From contig NZ_JABGNA010000009.1 in assembly GCF_013149275.1 (NCBI RefSeq), positions 100,753 to 164,752 on the forward strand: DNA of 64,000 nucleotides, given 5' to 3'. The notes under the pieces were generated by a model that saw nothing but the letters and a program-made list of their open reading frames with translations, was not told where the DNA came from and ran no database searches. Position numbers and translations under genes: made by a program. This stretch comes from Mucilaginibacter sp. SG564. GTDB lineage: Bacteria > Bacteroidota > Bacteroidia > Sphingobacteriales > Sphingobacteriaceae. Shown here piece by piece: positions 35,828 to 45,564 of this stretch. The stretch's first letter is position 1. Every line of letters starts with the position of its first letter.

Positions 35828-35840
35828 AAATTCCCATACG

Positions 35841-35922
35841 TGTCATTGCGAGAAGGAACGACGAAGCAATCTCCTCGTTGATATAAACGCGAGGAGATTG
35901 CCACGCTGCGCTCGCAATGACA
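35841..35922. repeat. REP-like palindrome, GTCATTGCGAG type
   Basis: TGTCATTGCGAG at 35841 and CTCGCAATGACA at 35911 are exact complements. It lies between convergent genes and can fold on both strands. Confidence 0.9.
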
Positions 35923-35932
35923 TATTTGATTT

Positions 35933-36331
35933 TTATTTCTGTATCAGCGCCAGCAAAGCCTGCGGTGTTTCGTAAGTGCCGCTTTTATAGGTGAGTACTT
36001 TTACACCTACGCAAAGGGTATCGACGGTGTTGTTGGGGTGGGTAAGATAAATCTTTCCGCGAACATCGGGCTGATAACCATCATCTGTCCTTTTCATATC
36101 GGTTAATAACTGCATCACACTGTCGATACCTGCTTTTTGCGTGAAATTTTTAACCTTGCTTTCCGGAAAGTAATAATCAAACTTATCGCAGGTTATCCTG
36201 AATTGTGTTTCGCGCCCCAGCTCGGTAAATTTAAAACGGATGCTTTTAACCTCATCGGCAGGATTGGTTTTAGGCTTGCAGGCGAAGAGGGTGGATGCTA
36301 TTAGGATGATAGCTATGCTTAGTTTTTTCAT
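35933..36331 (-). CDS. small lipoprotein of unknown function
   Basis: The 132-residue protein has a lipoprotein signal with lipobox TLFAC near residues 15-18, then a small mixed domain (KFTELGRETQFRITCDKFDYYFPESKVK). I do not recognise the family. It overlaps the upstream membrane-protein gene by 4 bases, so the two are co-translated. Confidence 0.6.
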   Translation of the reverse strand: MKKLSIAIILIASTLFACKPKTNPADEVKSIRFKFTELGRETQFRITCDKFDYYFPESKVKNFTQKAGIDSVMQLLTDMKRTDDGYQPDVRGKIYLTHPNNTVDTLCVGVKVLTYKSGTYETPQALLALIQK

Positions 36332-36969
36332 ATTCGTTTAAAAATGAAGCTCGATCTTTTTACAGTAAAAAACGCCATCATTGCAAATAGTAAAGCAGGC
36401 GCATAAAATTTCTTGATTATTTGCACCTGTTCCTCCCATATTTTTTGATCGGTTTTAATTTCAACATAAGTATATCTAATACCTCCACACGGCATTGCAT
36501 AAGATTTACTATCCTTTTGAGGAGCTACATAACCTGCATATATATCATCCTGATACGGGGTATAGGCCAGAACACCTTCTATCTGGCATAAATTATGTGC
36601 CTGTACATATGACCAGTATTTGCTGGTTTTTCCAAAATGAAACCTGACCCCTTTATGAGTATCCTTTGATTGGAGTATTTCCCTTATTTCTAACCGTGCA
36701 AAATCTAAACGGCTTTTAACGGCGGCATCATTACCATCCAGGTTGATATCTACATAATTCCGAACAGGAGGGAATTGGGCATGGTATGTTTCGGAGATTT
36801 TTTTTGCATCCCATCCAGATTCATACATGGCAACATCAATATAGCCCAGATGTACAAATGCCTTATGTTGAAACAAAAACACCAAACAAAACACAGGCAG
36901 CAACACCAGGCTGATCACCCCGGGCAGATAAATGATCGGTTTACGTGGGGTTAAGGTTAATACTCTCAA
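36328..36969 (-). CDS. membrane protein of unknown function with an ExbD-like layout
   Basis: The 213-residue protein has an N-terminal membrane helix (residues 12-33), a soluble domain (RLDFARLEIREILQSKD and VRFHFGKTSKYW) and a short C-terminal helix (about 190-205). The order short cytoplasmic N-terminus, one helix, periplasmic domain resembles ExbD, but the sequence is not a recognised ExbD. It is more AT-rich than its neighbours and is followed by a lipoprotein gene with 4 bases of overlap. Confidence 0.5.
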   Translation of the reverse strand: MRVLTLTPRKPIIYLPGVISLVLLPVFCLVFLFQHKAFVHLGYIDVAMYESGWDAKKISETYHAQFPPVRNYVDINLDGNDAAVKSRLDFARLEIREILQSKDTHKGVRFHFGKTSKYWSYVQAHNLCQIEGVLAYTPYQDDIYAGYVAPQKDSKSYAMPCGGIRYTYVEIKTDQKIWEEQVQIIKKFYAPALLFAMMAFFTVKRSSFIFKRI

Positions 36970-37017
36970 GGTTTACAAATTTGGTTATCCTAAATTTAGA
37001 ATATAAAAACGGCAAAT

Positions 37018-37050
37018 CAAAAAGCTCCCCCTTTAGGGGGCTGGGGGGCT
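37018..37050 (-). terminator. repeat-type terminator after dacB
   Basis: On the minus strand AGCCCCCTAAAGGGGGAGCTTTTT makes a hairpin with a T run. Nearly the same sequence lies at 49718-49749, so this is a repeated terminator module. Confidence 0.75.
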
Positions 37051-38460
37051 CTACTTCAGCACATCCAGCACCCGGAACATCTTTTCTTTGATGCCCCTGC
37101 TTGATCCGTTAAAGTTGTTCACCATGATAGAGAAGCACAGCTCGCGGCCATTATGGGTTTGATAACCAGCGTAGCAAAGCACGCTGTTGATGCTGCCGCT
37201 TTTCATTTTCATGTCGTTATAAACCGGCAGGCTCTCATACAAATCGGCAAACCAGCTTTCTTTTTTGGCCGATTGCAATATTTTGGCCAGCGTTAAGGTA
37301 GTTACCCTGTCGCCTGGCGACAGGCCGCTGCCATCGTAGGTATTGATGCTGTTCGGGTCGATACCGCGGGTTTTCCAGAATTTTTGAACTTCTTCAACTC
37401 CGTTGGCCGATGTAGGTTTGCGGCCCTGTTTCCAGGCAATGGTTTTGAGCAGCTGCTCGGCATACAGGTTGATACTTTTTTGGTTGAGCCAGTAAACAAT
37501 GCGGCTCAATGGCGGTGACGATATAGTAGTTAAGTTTTTGGCGATGAGCGGCAATTTCAGATCCTTAGCCGCTAAAGTAGTCGCCGATTCTGGATTACCA
37601 GTTACTAAAACGCCTAATTTTTTTAAGGTATCTGATAAACGCAGCGCAGCATCATAAGCCGGATCGGGGAGGGCTGCGGATATACTCTTTTTCTCCTTAT
37701 CAATAGCATAACTACCTCGCAAATACATCACCGAACTGCCAACGGGCAAAAAGGCATAGGCATTATCGCCGGAGCCTGATTCGCCATTGATCAACTCGCT
37801 TTTAAAAGTAAGGTATGGGATGTTGGGAACGGTACGGGATATACCAACCGGGTTACCTACCACACCGGTTCGCAATTTGATATCAAACTGGTTCTCGCGC
37901 CAGCACAGGCCCGATGTGCCCGCGCCATAGTAGTTGCCCACATCCTGCCATATCCACCCTTCGGGGATAGATTGCGTACCGAAAATACTATCATCGCCAA
38001 TAATACGACCATTGATTTTTTTGATACCTGCTTTTTGTAAAGCATCGGTCATCAGGGTTAATACATGAGCCTCTTTGGTTTGTTCATACCGCCAGCTGCC
38101 CAGGGTAGGGTCCCCCGCGCCTTTGATGATCACATCGCCATTGAGCGTGCCATCAGTAGCAATTTCACCGGCGTAGCCCAGTTGGGTCTGGTATTTAAAA
38201 TCGGCCCCCAAAATATTGAAGGCCGTTATGCTGGTAATAGTTTTTAGGGTTGATGCCGTAGCCAACCCCATATTGGGGTTGGCGGCAAATATTTGTTCGC
38301 CTGTTTTGGCATCCAGTACTGTTAGTGATAATGATGCATAGCTGCACTGACTATCGGTTTGCAGCCTGCCAAAGGCATTCGATAATTTCTGCTGAAGATC
38401 CTGGGCATAAAGCTGCCCGCTTATTAAAAATAAACTAACTGCCAGTAACCGTTTCATCAT
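37051..38460 (-). CDS. dacB: D-alanyl-D-alanine carboxypeptidase/endopeptidase (S13, DacB)
   Basis: The 469-residue enzyme has a signal peptide (MMKRLLAVSLFLISGQLYAQ) and the penicillin-binding triad: S70-x-x-K73 (ASTLKTIT), SIN (KSINLYAEQLL) and KSG (KMKSGSINSVLC). It trims or cuts peptidoglycan cross-links in the periplasm. Its start overlaps the permease gene upstream by 26 bases. Confidence 0.94.
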   Translation of the reverse strand: MMKRLLAVSLFLISGQLYAQDLQQKLSNAFGRLQTDSQCSYASLSLTVLDAKTGEQIFAANPNMGLATASTLKTITSITAFNILGADFKYQTQLGYAGEIATDGTLNGDVIIKGAGDPTLGSWRYEQTKEAHVLTLMTDALQKAGIKKINGRIIGDDSIFGTQSIPEGWIWQDVGNYYGAGTSGLCWRENQFDIKLRTGVVGNPVGISRTVPNIPYLTFKSELINGESGSGDNAYAFLPVGSSVMYLRGSYAIDKEKKSISAALPDPAYDAALRLSDTLKKLGVLVTGNPESATTLAAKDLKLPLIAKNLTTISSPPLSRIVYWLNQKSINLYAEQLLKTIAWKQGRKPTSANGVEEVQKFWKTRGIDPNSINTYDGSGLSPGDRVTTLTLAKILQSAKKESWFADLYESLPVYNDMKMKSGSINSVLCYAGYQTHNGRELCFSIMVNNFNGSSRGIKEKMFRVLDVLK

Positions 38461-39871
38461 GATGTTTAACGTTCCGCTGCGATATAAAATATATCGGGAT
38501 ACCTATCAGTACAATAATTAAGCCTGGCCAGGTAAATTGCGGTTTATATATAATGAGCAATATACAAAATGCCAGTCCCATTAAAATATAAATAGCAGGT
38601 AAAATAGGGTAACCAAAGGCTTTGTAAGGGCGTTCGGCATTAGGGTGTTTAGCGCGTAAAATAAAAATACCGATGATGGTAAGCATATAAAATATCACTA
38701 CCACAAAGGATATCATATCCAGCAGATCGCCGTAACGCCCACTTAAACATAGTATAGAAGCCACCACACACTGTATCCATAAGCCGAATTGCGGAACCCC
38801 AAATTTATTCAGATCGCCGGTACGTTTAAAGAAAAGACCATCTTTGGCCATGGAATAATATACCCTTGCACCAGAAAGGATCAATCCGTTATTACAACCA
38901 AAGGTTGATATCATGATCATCACCGCGATAACATAGGTGCCGATATTACCAAATATCACATGCGAGGCTGCCACTGCAACACGGTCTTTTTCGGCATTGG
39001 CAATATCATGCAAAGGCAGCACTCCTGTATACACCACGTTGGCCGATACATAAATAATGGTTACAATTAAGGTGCCCAGCCCCAAACTCAGCGCCACATC
39101 GCGTTTGGGGTTCTTCATTTCACCGGCAATAAAGGTTACGTTGTTCCAGGCATCGCTACTGAATATAGAACCTACCATGGCTGCCGCGATAGCGCCCAAT
39201 GCTCCGCCTATGGTTAAAGCGGTAATGCTACCGTCTTTACTCAAGTTGTGAATATCCCAGGCATTGCTCCAGTTGGCATGCCATATGTCGCCTTTTAAGG
39301 CTAAAAAACCAAAACCGATCAATCCAAAAAGACTTAGCAGTTTGGTTAACGTAAATGTGTTTTGGATCAGCTTTCCGCCTTTTACGCCTCTGGTATTGAT
39401 AAAAGTTAAAAATATGATCAGTACGATGGATACTACCTGGGCCGCGCTGATTTTCATGAAACCCAAATTCAGCAGGATATTATCTTCACTAAAAGCGGGT
39501 ATTAAATAAGCAGTAAATTTAGAGAAAGCTACACCCACAGCGGCTATGGTGCCGGTTTGTATCACCGCGAAAAAGCTCCAGCCATATAAAAAAGCAATGA
39601 ATTTGTTATAAGCTTCTTTCAGGTAAACGTATTGTCCGCCGGCTTTGGGGAACATGCCGCTGAGTTCGCCATAGCTCAAGGCGGCGGTGAGGGTCATAAA
39701 GCCGGTGAGTACCCAAATGGCTATTAGCCAGCCAGATGAGCCTACGTTGCGGATAATGTCAGCACTTACAATGAAAATACCCGAACCTATCATGGAGCCC
39801 GCCACCAGCATGGTGCCGTCGAGCAGGCTCAGTTCGTGTTTCATTTTTGGTTGATCAGTTTTTTTTGTCAT
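38435..39871 (-). CDS. amino acid permease, APC superfamily (LAT-type)
   Basis: The 478-residue permease has 12 or so helices and the APC pattern VAGSMIGSGIFIVSADI, TLTAALSYGELSGMFPKAGGQYVYLKEAYNKF. The substrate may be neutral amino acids. The gene overlaps dacB by 26 bases, so D-alanine or peptide recycling is a possible link, though this is inference. Confidence 0.9.
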   Translation of the reverse strand: MTKKTDQPKMKHELSLLDGTMLVAGSMIGSGIFIVSADIIRNVGSSGWLIAIWVLTGFMTLTAALSYGELSGMFPKAGGQYVYLKEAYNKFIAFLYGWSFFAVIQTGTIAAVGVAFSKFTAYLIPAFSEDNILLNLGFMKISAAQVVSIVLIIFLTFINTRGVKGGKLIQNTFTLTKLLSLFGLIGFGFLALKGDIWHANWSNAWDIHNLSKDGSITALTIGGALGAIAAAMVGSIFSSDAWNNVTFIAGEMKNPKRDVALSLGLGTLIVTIIYVSANVVYTGVLPLHDIANAEKDRVAVAASHVIFGNIGTYVIAVMIMISTFGCNNGLILSGARVYYSMAKDGLFFKRTGDLNKFGVPQFGLWIQCVVASILCLSGRYGDLLDMISFVVVIFYMLTIIGIFILRAKHPNAERPYKAFGYPILPAIYILMGLAFCILLIIYKPQFTWPGLIIVLIGIPIYFISQRNVKHHDETVTGS

Positions 39872-40156
39872 GTGTTATTCAAAGGGGTTTAAAGGCCTAA
39901 ACTATTTAAAAAACTTTATAATAAGCAGGCTCTTTGTAAAGAAAATAAAATTACTATTTTGCATCCACCAATTAATAGAGGCTAAGGATTACGAATTTTT
40001 GAGGCAGGGATTTTTAGAACGAGGATCGGTTATCAAATATAAAGATTTTTGATACACCGCAAAATATCCGTTCTGAAATTATCGGTGCTTCCTGTTCGGC
40101 AATACCTGGCTTCTGACTACCATTTACTAAACCATTACTAAACCAAATTTGTGAAC

Positions 40157-42394
40157 ATGGATTTTTTGAACAACTACTTGATCTACTTAATTCCGGTAAT
40201 AGGCCTTATAGGCATTCTCGCGATGGCGATTAAAGCTGCCTGGGTTACCAAACAAGATGCTGGCGACGGCGACATGGCCCAACTGGCAGGCTATATTGCT
40301 GATGGGGCAATGGCTTTTTTACGTGCGGAGTGGAAAATACTGAGCGGGTTTGTACTTATAGCGGGCATTTTACTCGCCTGGTCGGGCACCACAGTGGCTA
40401 CATCAAGCCCGGTTATTGCCATATCGTTTTTAATTGGCGCGTTTTTATCAGCATTCGCAGGTTTCCTGGGTATGCGTATAGCTACCAAAGCCAACGTGCG
40501 CACCACACAGGCCGCGCGTAGCAGTTTGGCCAAAGCCTTAAAAGTTTCCTTTACCGGTGGTACGGTAATGGGATTAGGGGTTGCCGGTTTAGCCATTATT
40601 GGTTTAGGATCATTATTTATTGTTTTTTATACCATGTATGTTAAAAGCCATGGACTTGATGTAAACAGCGAAGCCATGGCCAAAGCGCTTGATGTTTTAG
40701 CGGGCTTCTCGCTGGGGGCCGAATCGATAGCATTATTTGCCCGCGTGGGTGGTGGTATTTATACCAAAGCAGCCGACGTAGGTGCCGACCTGGTTGGTAA
40801 AGTGGAAGCGGGCATCCCCGAGGATGACGTACGTAACCCGGCCACTATTGCCGATAACGTAGGCGATAATGTGGGTGACGTGGCCGGTATGGGCGCCGAT
40901 TTGTTTGGATCATACGTGGCTACTATGCTGGCTACTATGGTACTGGGACGCGAAATTGTATCGCATGATGCTTTTGGTGGTATTGCCCCGGTATTATTAC
41001 CCATGGTGATAGCTGGCTTAGGTTTGATATTTTCTATTGTAGGTGCAGCCTTTGTGAAAATCAAAAACGAGACCGATAGCGTTCAAAAAGCACTTAATAT
41101 TGGTAACTGGGCGTCTATCGTTTTAACTGCTATTGCCACGTATTTTGTGGTACAATGGATGTTGCCTGCTGGTGAGTTCCATATGTCGCGCGATGAGGCT
41201 AATGGTTCTATCAAAGCCGGTTCGTTAATATTTACTAAAGACGGGGTTTTCCTGTCGATAGTTGTGGGCCTTATTGTTGGTACCTTAATGTCCATTATCA
41301 CCGAATATTATACCGCTATGGGCAAGCGCCCGGTACTTAGCATTATCCGCCAGTCATCAACCGGGCATGCTACCAACATCATCGGTGGTTTGGCTGTAGG
41401 TATGGAATCAACAGTATTGCCTATTTTGGTACTGGCATCAGGTATTTACGGCTCATACCATTTTGCAGGTTTATACGGTGTGTCGATTGCTGCCGCGGGT
41501 ATGATGGCTACTACAGCTATGCAATTGGCTATCGACGCTTTTGGCCCTATTGCCGATAATGCCGGTGGTATTGCCGAAATGAGCCGACTGCCCGAAGAAG
41601 TACGTCACCGTACAGATAACCTGGATGCCGTAGGTAACACTACCGCTGCTACAGGTAAGGGATTTGCCATTGCTTCGGCCGCGTTAACCTCACTGGCCTT
41701 GTTCGCGGCCTTTGTGGGTGTGGCCGGTATCGAGCATATTGATATTTACAAAGCCGATGTTTTGGCTGGTTTGTTTGTGGGTGGGATGATCCCCTTCATC
41801 TTCTCGGCTTTATGTATTTCTGCAGTAGGTCGGGCGGCTATGGCCATGGTGGAAGAAGTAAGACGCCAGTTTCGCGAAATACCGGGTATTATGGAATATA
41901 AAGCCAAACCCGAGTATGAAAAATGCGTGGCTATATCAACCAAAGCTTCTATCCGCGAGATGGTTGCTCCCGGTTTGATCGCCCTGATCACGCCTATTAT
42001 CATTGGCTTTGCTTTTGGCCCCGAAGTTTTGGGGGGCTTACTGGCAGGTGTTACCGTATCAGGTGTGCTGATGGGTATTTTCCAGAGTAATGCGGGTGGT
42101 GCATGGGATAACGCCAAAAAATCATTTGAGAAAGGCGTGGAGATCAATGGCGAGATCCACTACAAAAAATCGGAGCCACACAAAGCATCCGTAACCGGTG
42201 ATACCGTGGGCGATCCGTTTAAAGATACCTCAGGCCCGTCAATGAACATCCTCATCAAACTGATGTCGATCGTTTCATTGGTGATCGCGCCACATCTCAA
42301 TCACTCGGATGCTGGCAGTCAGCATGCCCAACGTGAGGTGCACCGGCAATCGCTAATCACCCACGTAGTGATCAAGACCGACAAAAAGCTTTAA
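40157..42394 (+). CDS. hppA: membrane-bound ion-translocating pyrophosphatase
   Basis: The 745-residue M-PPase has about 16 helices and the active-site motif ADVGADLVGKVEAGIPEDDVRNPATIADNVGDNVGDVAG. GNTTAATGKGFAI has Ala and Gly at the two positions used to separate K+-dependent from K+-independent forms, which points to the K+-dependent group. It pumps Na+ or H+ with PPi hydrolysis; the ion is not decided. ATG 40157 is chosen over GTG 40151. An unusual C-terminal tail of 33 residues with five His follows the final helix. Confidence 0.95.
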   Translation: MDFLNNYLIYLIPVIGLIGILAMAIKAAWVTKQDAGDGDMAQLAGYIADGAMAFLRAEWKILSGFVLIAGILLAWSGTTVATSSPVIAISFLIGAFLSAFAGFLGMRIATKANVRTTQAARSSLAKALKVSFTGGTVMGLGVAGLAIIGLGSLFIVFYTMYVKSHGLDVNSEAMAKALDVLAGFSLGAESIALFARVGGGIYTKAADVGADLVGKVEAGIPEDDVRNPATIADNVGDNVGDVAGMGADLFGSYVATMLATMVLGREIVSHDAFGGIAPVLLPMVIAGLGLIFSIVGAAFVKIKNETDSVQKALNIGNWASIVLTAIATYFVVQWMLPAGEFHMSRDEANGSIKAGSLIFTKDGVFLSIVVGLIVGTLMSIITEYYTAMGKRPVLSIIRQSSTGHATNIIGGLAVGMESTVLPILVLASGIYGSYHFAGLYGVSIAAAGMMATTAMQLAIDAFGPIADNAGGIAEMSRLPEEVRHRTDNLDAVGNTTAATGKGFAIASAALTSLALFAAFVGVAGIEHIDIYKADVLAGLFVGGMIPFIFSALCISAVGRAAMAMVEEVRRQFREIPGIMEYKAKPEYEKCVAISTKASIREMVAPGLIALITPIIIGFAFGPEVLGGLLAGVTVSGVLMGIFQSNAGGAWDNAKKSFEKGVEINGEIHYKKSEPHKASVTGDTVGDPFKDTSGPSMNILIKLMSIVSLVIAPHLNHSDAGSQHAQREVHRQSLITHVVIKTDKKL

Positions 42395-42410
42395 TTCAAA
42401 TAGTAGTGTT

Positions 42411-42440
42411 GAGGAGCTGCCTGAAAGGGCGGCTCTTTTT
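42411..42440 (+). terminator. terminator after hppA
   Basis: GAGCTGCC and GGCGGCTC make an 8-base stem (one G-T pair) with a T run. Confidence 0.75.
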
Positions 42441-42469
42441 TGTTGGAGGAAAGATATATCTTAGTTCTG

Positions 42470-42931
42470 ATGAAAAAGTTAAAGCAATTCAATCCCCGGG
42501 ATATAATTCTTACTACAAGTATTGTGACTTTTCTTATTTCATTAACTCAACAATGTTATTGTACAACCGATAGTTGTGGATATTCGATCGCGGCAGTTTT
42601 TTCGGGTGCAATAGGTCTTTTACTTGGTGGTGCAGGCATTACATGGCTTGCAAATCCGTTCTTATTAGCTTCATGGATATTGGCTAAAAAAAGTCCTGAG
42701 TTTTCTTTACTAATGAGTTTTTTAGCGGTTGCTACCGCGCTTTTCTTCCTGTCATTTTCAAAAATCATGGTAAATGAAGCTGGAAGTTATGGTCAGATCA
42801 TCAGTTACAAATTAGGTTACTGGCTGTGGGTATTAAGTTCTGTTATTATGTTTGCAGGAAACAGTTGGTTATATTTTTCAAAATGGAGAGCTGTGGCGCA
42901 ACGAGATCTGCCTCTTCAAAACAATACCTAA
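42470..42931 (+). CDS. small membrane protein of unknown function
   Basis: The 153-residue protein (ATG 42470, MKKLKQFNPRDI; TTG 42440 is less likely) has four membrane helices, with a short cysteine-rich loop (CYCTTDSCGYS) after the first one. I do not recognise it. It is AT-rich and follows the hppA terminator, so it should have its own promoter. Confidence 0.45.
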   Translation: MKKLKQFNPRDIILTTSIVTFLISLTQQCYCTTDSCGYSIAAVFSGAIGLLLGGAGITWLANPFLLASWILAKKSPEFSLLMSFLAVATALFFLSFSKIMVNEAGSYGQIISYKLGYWLWVLSSVIMFAGNSWLYFSKWRAVAQRDLPLQNNT

Positions 42932-43139
42932 ATTTTTCGTCTCCGCAGGGTTTCTCGCAGCGGGCCCTGCGTTTTGAATTACCATACGATGAACCTCAGG
43001 GCCCCTTTCAGGAGACCCTGAGGGAACGAAAATAATTGAACTACTTTATCATTCTATTCCCATGTTTTTACTTGTAATACTTCAAGCATCAAGTAATTTC
43101 TAAATTAGCGGTATCACATCACCCTATACTACTACTACT

Positions 43140-43802
43140 ATGAAAATTAAGGAAATTCATTTGCTGACGAATAACCTGCCGGTAACAGAGCAATTTTACA
43201 ATCATGTACTCGATATTAAAACTAACCGGAAAACAGAAAACGAGCTTTCATTTTTAATAGGCAAAACCAGGGTCACTTTTATACATTCAAAAGAAAGCGT
43301 AAATCCCAATTATCATCTGGCATTCGATATCCCCACCAATAAACTCGAAGAAGCTTTGGCATGGATAAAGGAAAAAGTAACCATACTCCCGGTTATTGCT
43401 GATACTTACCTTTCGGACATTAAACTTTGGAACGCTCGGTCATTTTATTTTTATGATAACAATGAGAACCTGCTGGAATTGATATGCAGGTACGATCTTC
43501 TAAACCAATCCGAGGCTCCGTTTAGCGGTGATTCCATTCTGCACGTAAGCGAAATTGGTATAGTGACCTCAAATGTGCAAGCTTGTGCTGATGATCTTAT
43601 AGCCAGATACGGTTTGGATTATTATGCCAAACAACCCAAACAGGATAATTTTATGGCCTTGGGAGATGAGGGCGGTCTGTTTATATTGGTTGATCCAAAC
43701 CGGAATTGGTTCCCAACGGATAAGAAAGCTCAGCCATTTTGGACAAAGCTCACATTCTTCTCAAAAAATGAGGATCATATTTTGCATGTAAACCATGCCT
43801 GA
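43140..43802 (+). CDS. VOC-family (glyoxalase-like) protein
   Basis: The 220-residue protein has two VOC beta-alpha-beta modules, EIHLLTNNLPVTEQFYNHVLDI (about 4-115) and HVSEIGIVTSNVQACADDLIARYGL (about 128-215). Metal ligands are not all clear, so substrate and activity cannot be told. It stands alone with a spacer of about 200 bases on each side. Confidence 0.8.
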   Translation: MKIKEIHLLTNNLPVTEQFYNHVLDIKTNRKTENELSFLIGKTRVTFIHSKESVNPNYHLAFDIPTNKLEEALAWIKEKVTILPVIADTYLSDIKLWNARSFYFYDNNENLLELICRYDLLNQSEAPFSGDSILHVSEIGIVTSNVQACADDLIARYGLDYYAKQPKQDNFMALGDEGGLFILVDPNRNWFPTDKKAQPFWTKLTFFSKNEDHILHVNHA

Positions 43803-44007
43803 AGTTATAGCGTTTTAAAACGTGTAAAGCACGACAAACTTTACCCGTTAAAATATATTTTTAGGCGAAACAAGAATAAATCAGCCGAAATAACATCAAT
43901 AGGTAATAAACCTATTTGGCGGATCCATAAACAAGCCATATCCAAAACAATACCTGAATTTCGTATGTTAGGCTCATTTACGGACAAACATTAAAGCACC
44001 CCCCAAT

Positions 44008-45210
44008 TTGACTACATACACAACCCTTATTATACTTAGCGGACTGGTCATATTTTCCTACCTGTTTGATCTGCTGGCCGGTAAAACAAAGATCCCATCG
44101 GTTATTTTATTGCTACTGCTGGGCATTGGGCTGAAACAGGTGGTAGAATACTTCAATATCCCAATGCTCAATTTCTCGCTCATCCTGCCCACGCTGGGTA
44201 CATTGGGTTTGATACTGATCGTATTTGAAGGGGCCCTGGAGCTGCGGTATAACAGCGATAAAAACGCGGTTATCAAAAAGGCATTCTTTTCGGCATTGGG
44301 TGTGTTGTTATTGAGTTCGGTAGCCATCACCGGTATTATCTATTACCTTACCGGCGAAAGCATCTACAAATGCTTTGTGAATGCCATACCTTATTGCGTG
44401 GTGAGTTCGTCTATCGCCATACCTTCTGCAGCCAATCTCATCAAGAGTAAAAAGGAATTTATTATTTATGAGTCCTCGTTTTCGGATATCCTTACGGTAG
44501 TGCTGTTTAATTTTATCGTCCGGAATCCTAAGATAGATATAGGTTCATTTGCCAAGCTGGGTGGCGAGCTTACGGGTATTATCCTGGTGGCTATCCTGTC
44601 GTGTCTGGCCTTGTTATATGTTATCGGGCGCTTAAAACATCATATTAAATCGTTCCTGATCATATCATTATTGATCCTGGTTTATTCTATCGGCCAGTCA
44701 TACCATTTATCTGCACTTATCATTGTACTGGCTTTAGGCTTGTTCCTAAATAATGCCAACCAGATCAATTTTTCCTGGTTCCGTCGAACATTTATTTACC
44801 CTGCCTTTAAGCATGATATTAAGCAATTGCACCAGCTTTCGGCTGAGAGCGCTTTTTTGATGCGTACCTTCTTTTTTATCGTTTTTGGCTATACCATGAA
44901 TATCCACGAGTTAAACGATATGCCGGTATTGCTGAGCGCCGGGGCCATTTTGCTTTCTATTTACATAGTACGCTTCCTGTACATTAAACTGGTATCCAAA
45001 ACCGACCTGATGCCCGAGCTTTTTATTGTACCCCGCGGATTGATCAATGTACTATTATATTATAACCTGCCGGCCAATTTGCGCATCCCGCAGGTTGGCG
45101 CCAGTTTGTTATTTGTGGTAGTGTTGGGTACCAGTATTATACTGAGCCTTGGTTTGCTGGTAACCAAAAGACAGGCAACCAGTCAGAGTCAGGAATTTGG
45201 TGATGTTTAG
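44008..45210 (+). CDS. cation/proton antiporter (CPA1, NhaP-like)
   Basis: The 400-residue membrane protein has about 12 helices: LIILSGLVIFSYLFDLL, VILLLLLGIGLKQVVEYF, LIVFEGALEL and so on. LEQ-like and LFDLL motifs suit the sodium/proton exchanger fold. The start is TTG 44008, taken because the frame begins with a hydrophobic helix right after it. It likely removes Na+ or K+ from the cell. The previous spacer is AT-rich. Confidence 0.88.
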   Translation: MTTYTTLIILSGLVIFSYLFDLLAGKTKIPSVILLLLLGIGLKQVVEYFNIPMLNFSLILPTLGTLGLILIVFEGALELRYNSDKNAVIKKAFFSALGVLLLSSVAITGIIYYLTGESIYKCFVNAIPYCVVSSSIAIPSAANLIKSKKEFIIYESSFSDILTVVLFNFIVRNPKIDIGSFAKLGGELTGIILVAILSCLALLYVIGRLKHHIKSFLIISLLILVYSIGQSYHLSALIIVLALGLFLNNANQINFSWFRRTFIYPAFKHDIKQLHQLSAESAFLMRTFFFIVFGYTMNIHELNDMPVLLSAGAILLSIYIVRFLYIKLVSKTDLMPELFIVPRGLINVLLYYNLPANLRIPQVGASLLFVVVLGTSIILSLGLLVTKRQATSQSQEFGDV

Positions 45211-45242
45211 CTCACTCGCTCTTTTGAAAAGTTATAAATCAT

Positions 45243-45352
45243 GGTTTACATGTAAACCCAGTTTTTGACTAAATAACTTAATTAAATAATTGATTGACAG
45301 TTGTTTTTTTTAATGTAAACCATGAAAAGTGTAAACCGTGTAAACCCACTTT
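45243..45352. repeat. TGTAAACC repeat block
   Basis: A 16-base perfect palindrome GGTTTACATGTAAACC at 45243-45258, and three TGTAAACC words at 45313-45347. The second part copies the block at 52-93. No gene is seen in the 45211-45564 spacer. Confidence 0.85.
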
Positions 45353-45373
45353 TGCTTGCTGCTCTCCTCACGC

Positions 45374-45453
45374 GTCATTGCGAGGTACGAAGCAATCTCT
45401 ATACTATACAGAGCGGTTCTGCTTATCGGGATTGCTTCGTACCTCGCAATGAC
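45374..45453. repeat. REP-like palindrome, GTCATTGCGAGGTACG type
   Basis: GTCATTGCGAGGTACGAAGC and its complement flank a 25-base centre. It is the intact relative of the interrupted copy at 55762-55894. Confidence 0.92.
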
Positions 45454-45564
45454 ACGTGTATCAAAAAACATAGATCGGTGAATGGACTCCACGCCGAAAT
45501 TTGAATTGCACTCATTCCAAACAATTGTCAGGAATTAATGATATTTGATTAAACGAATACATCT

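Noticed and set aside
36328..36969. ExbD gene
   Set aside because: Only the layout is similar; no ExbD sequence motif and no ExbB next to it.
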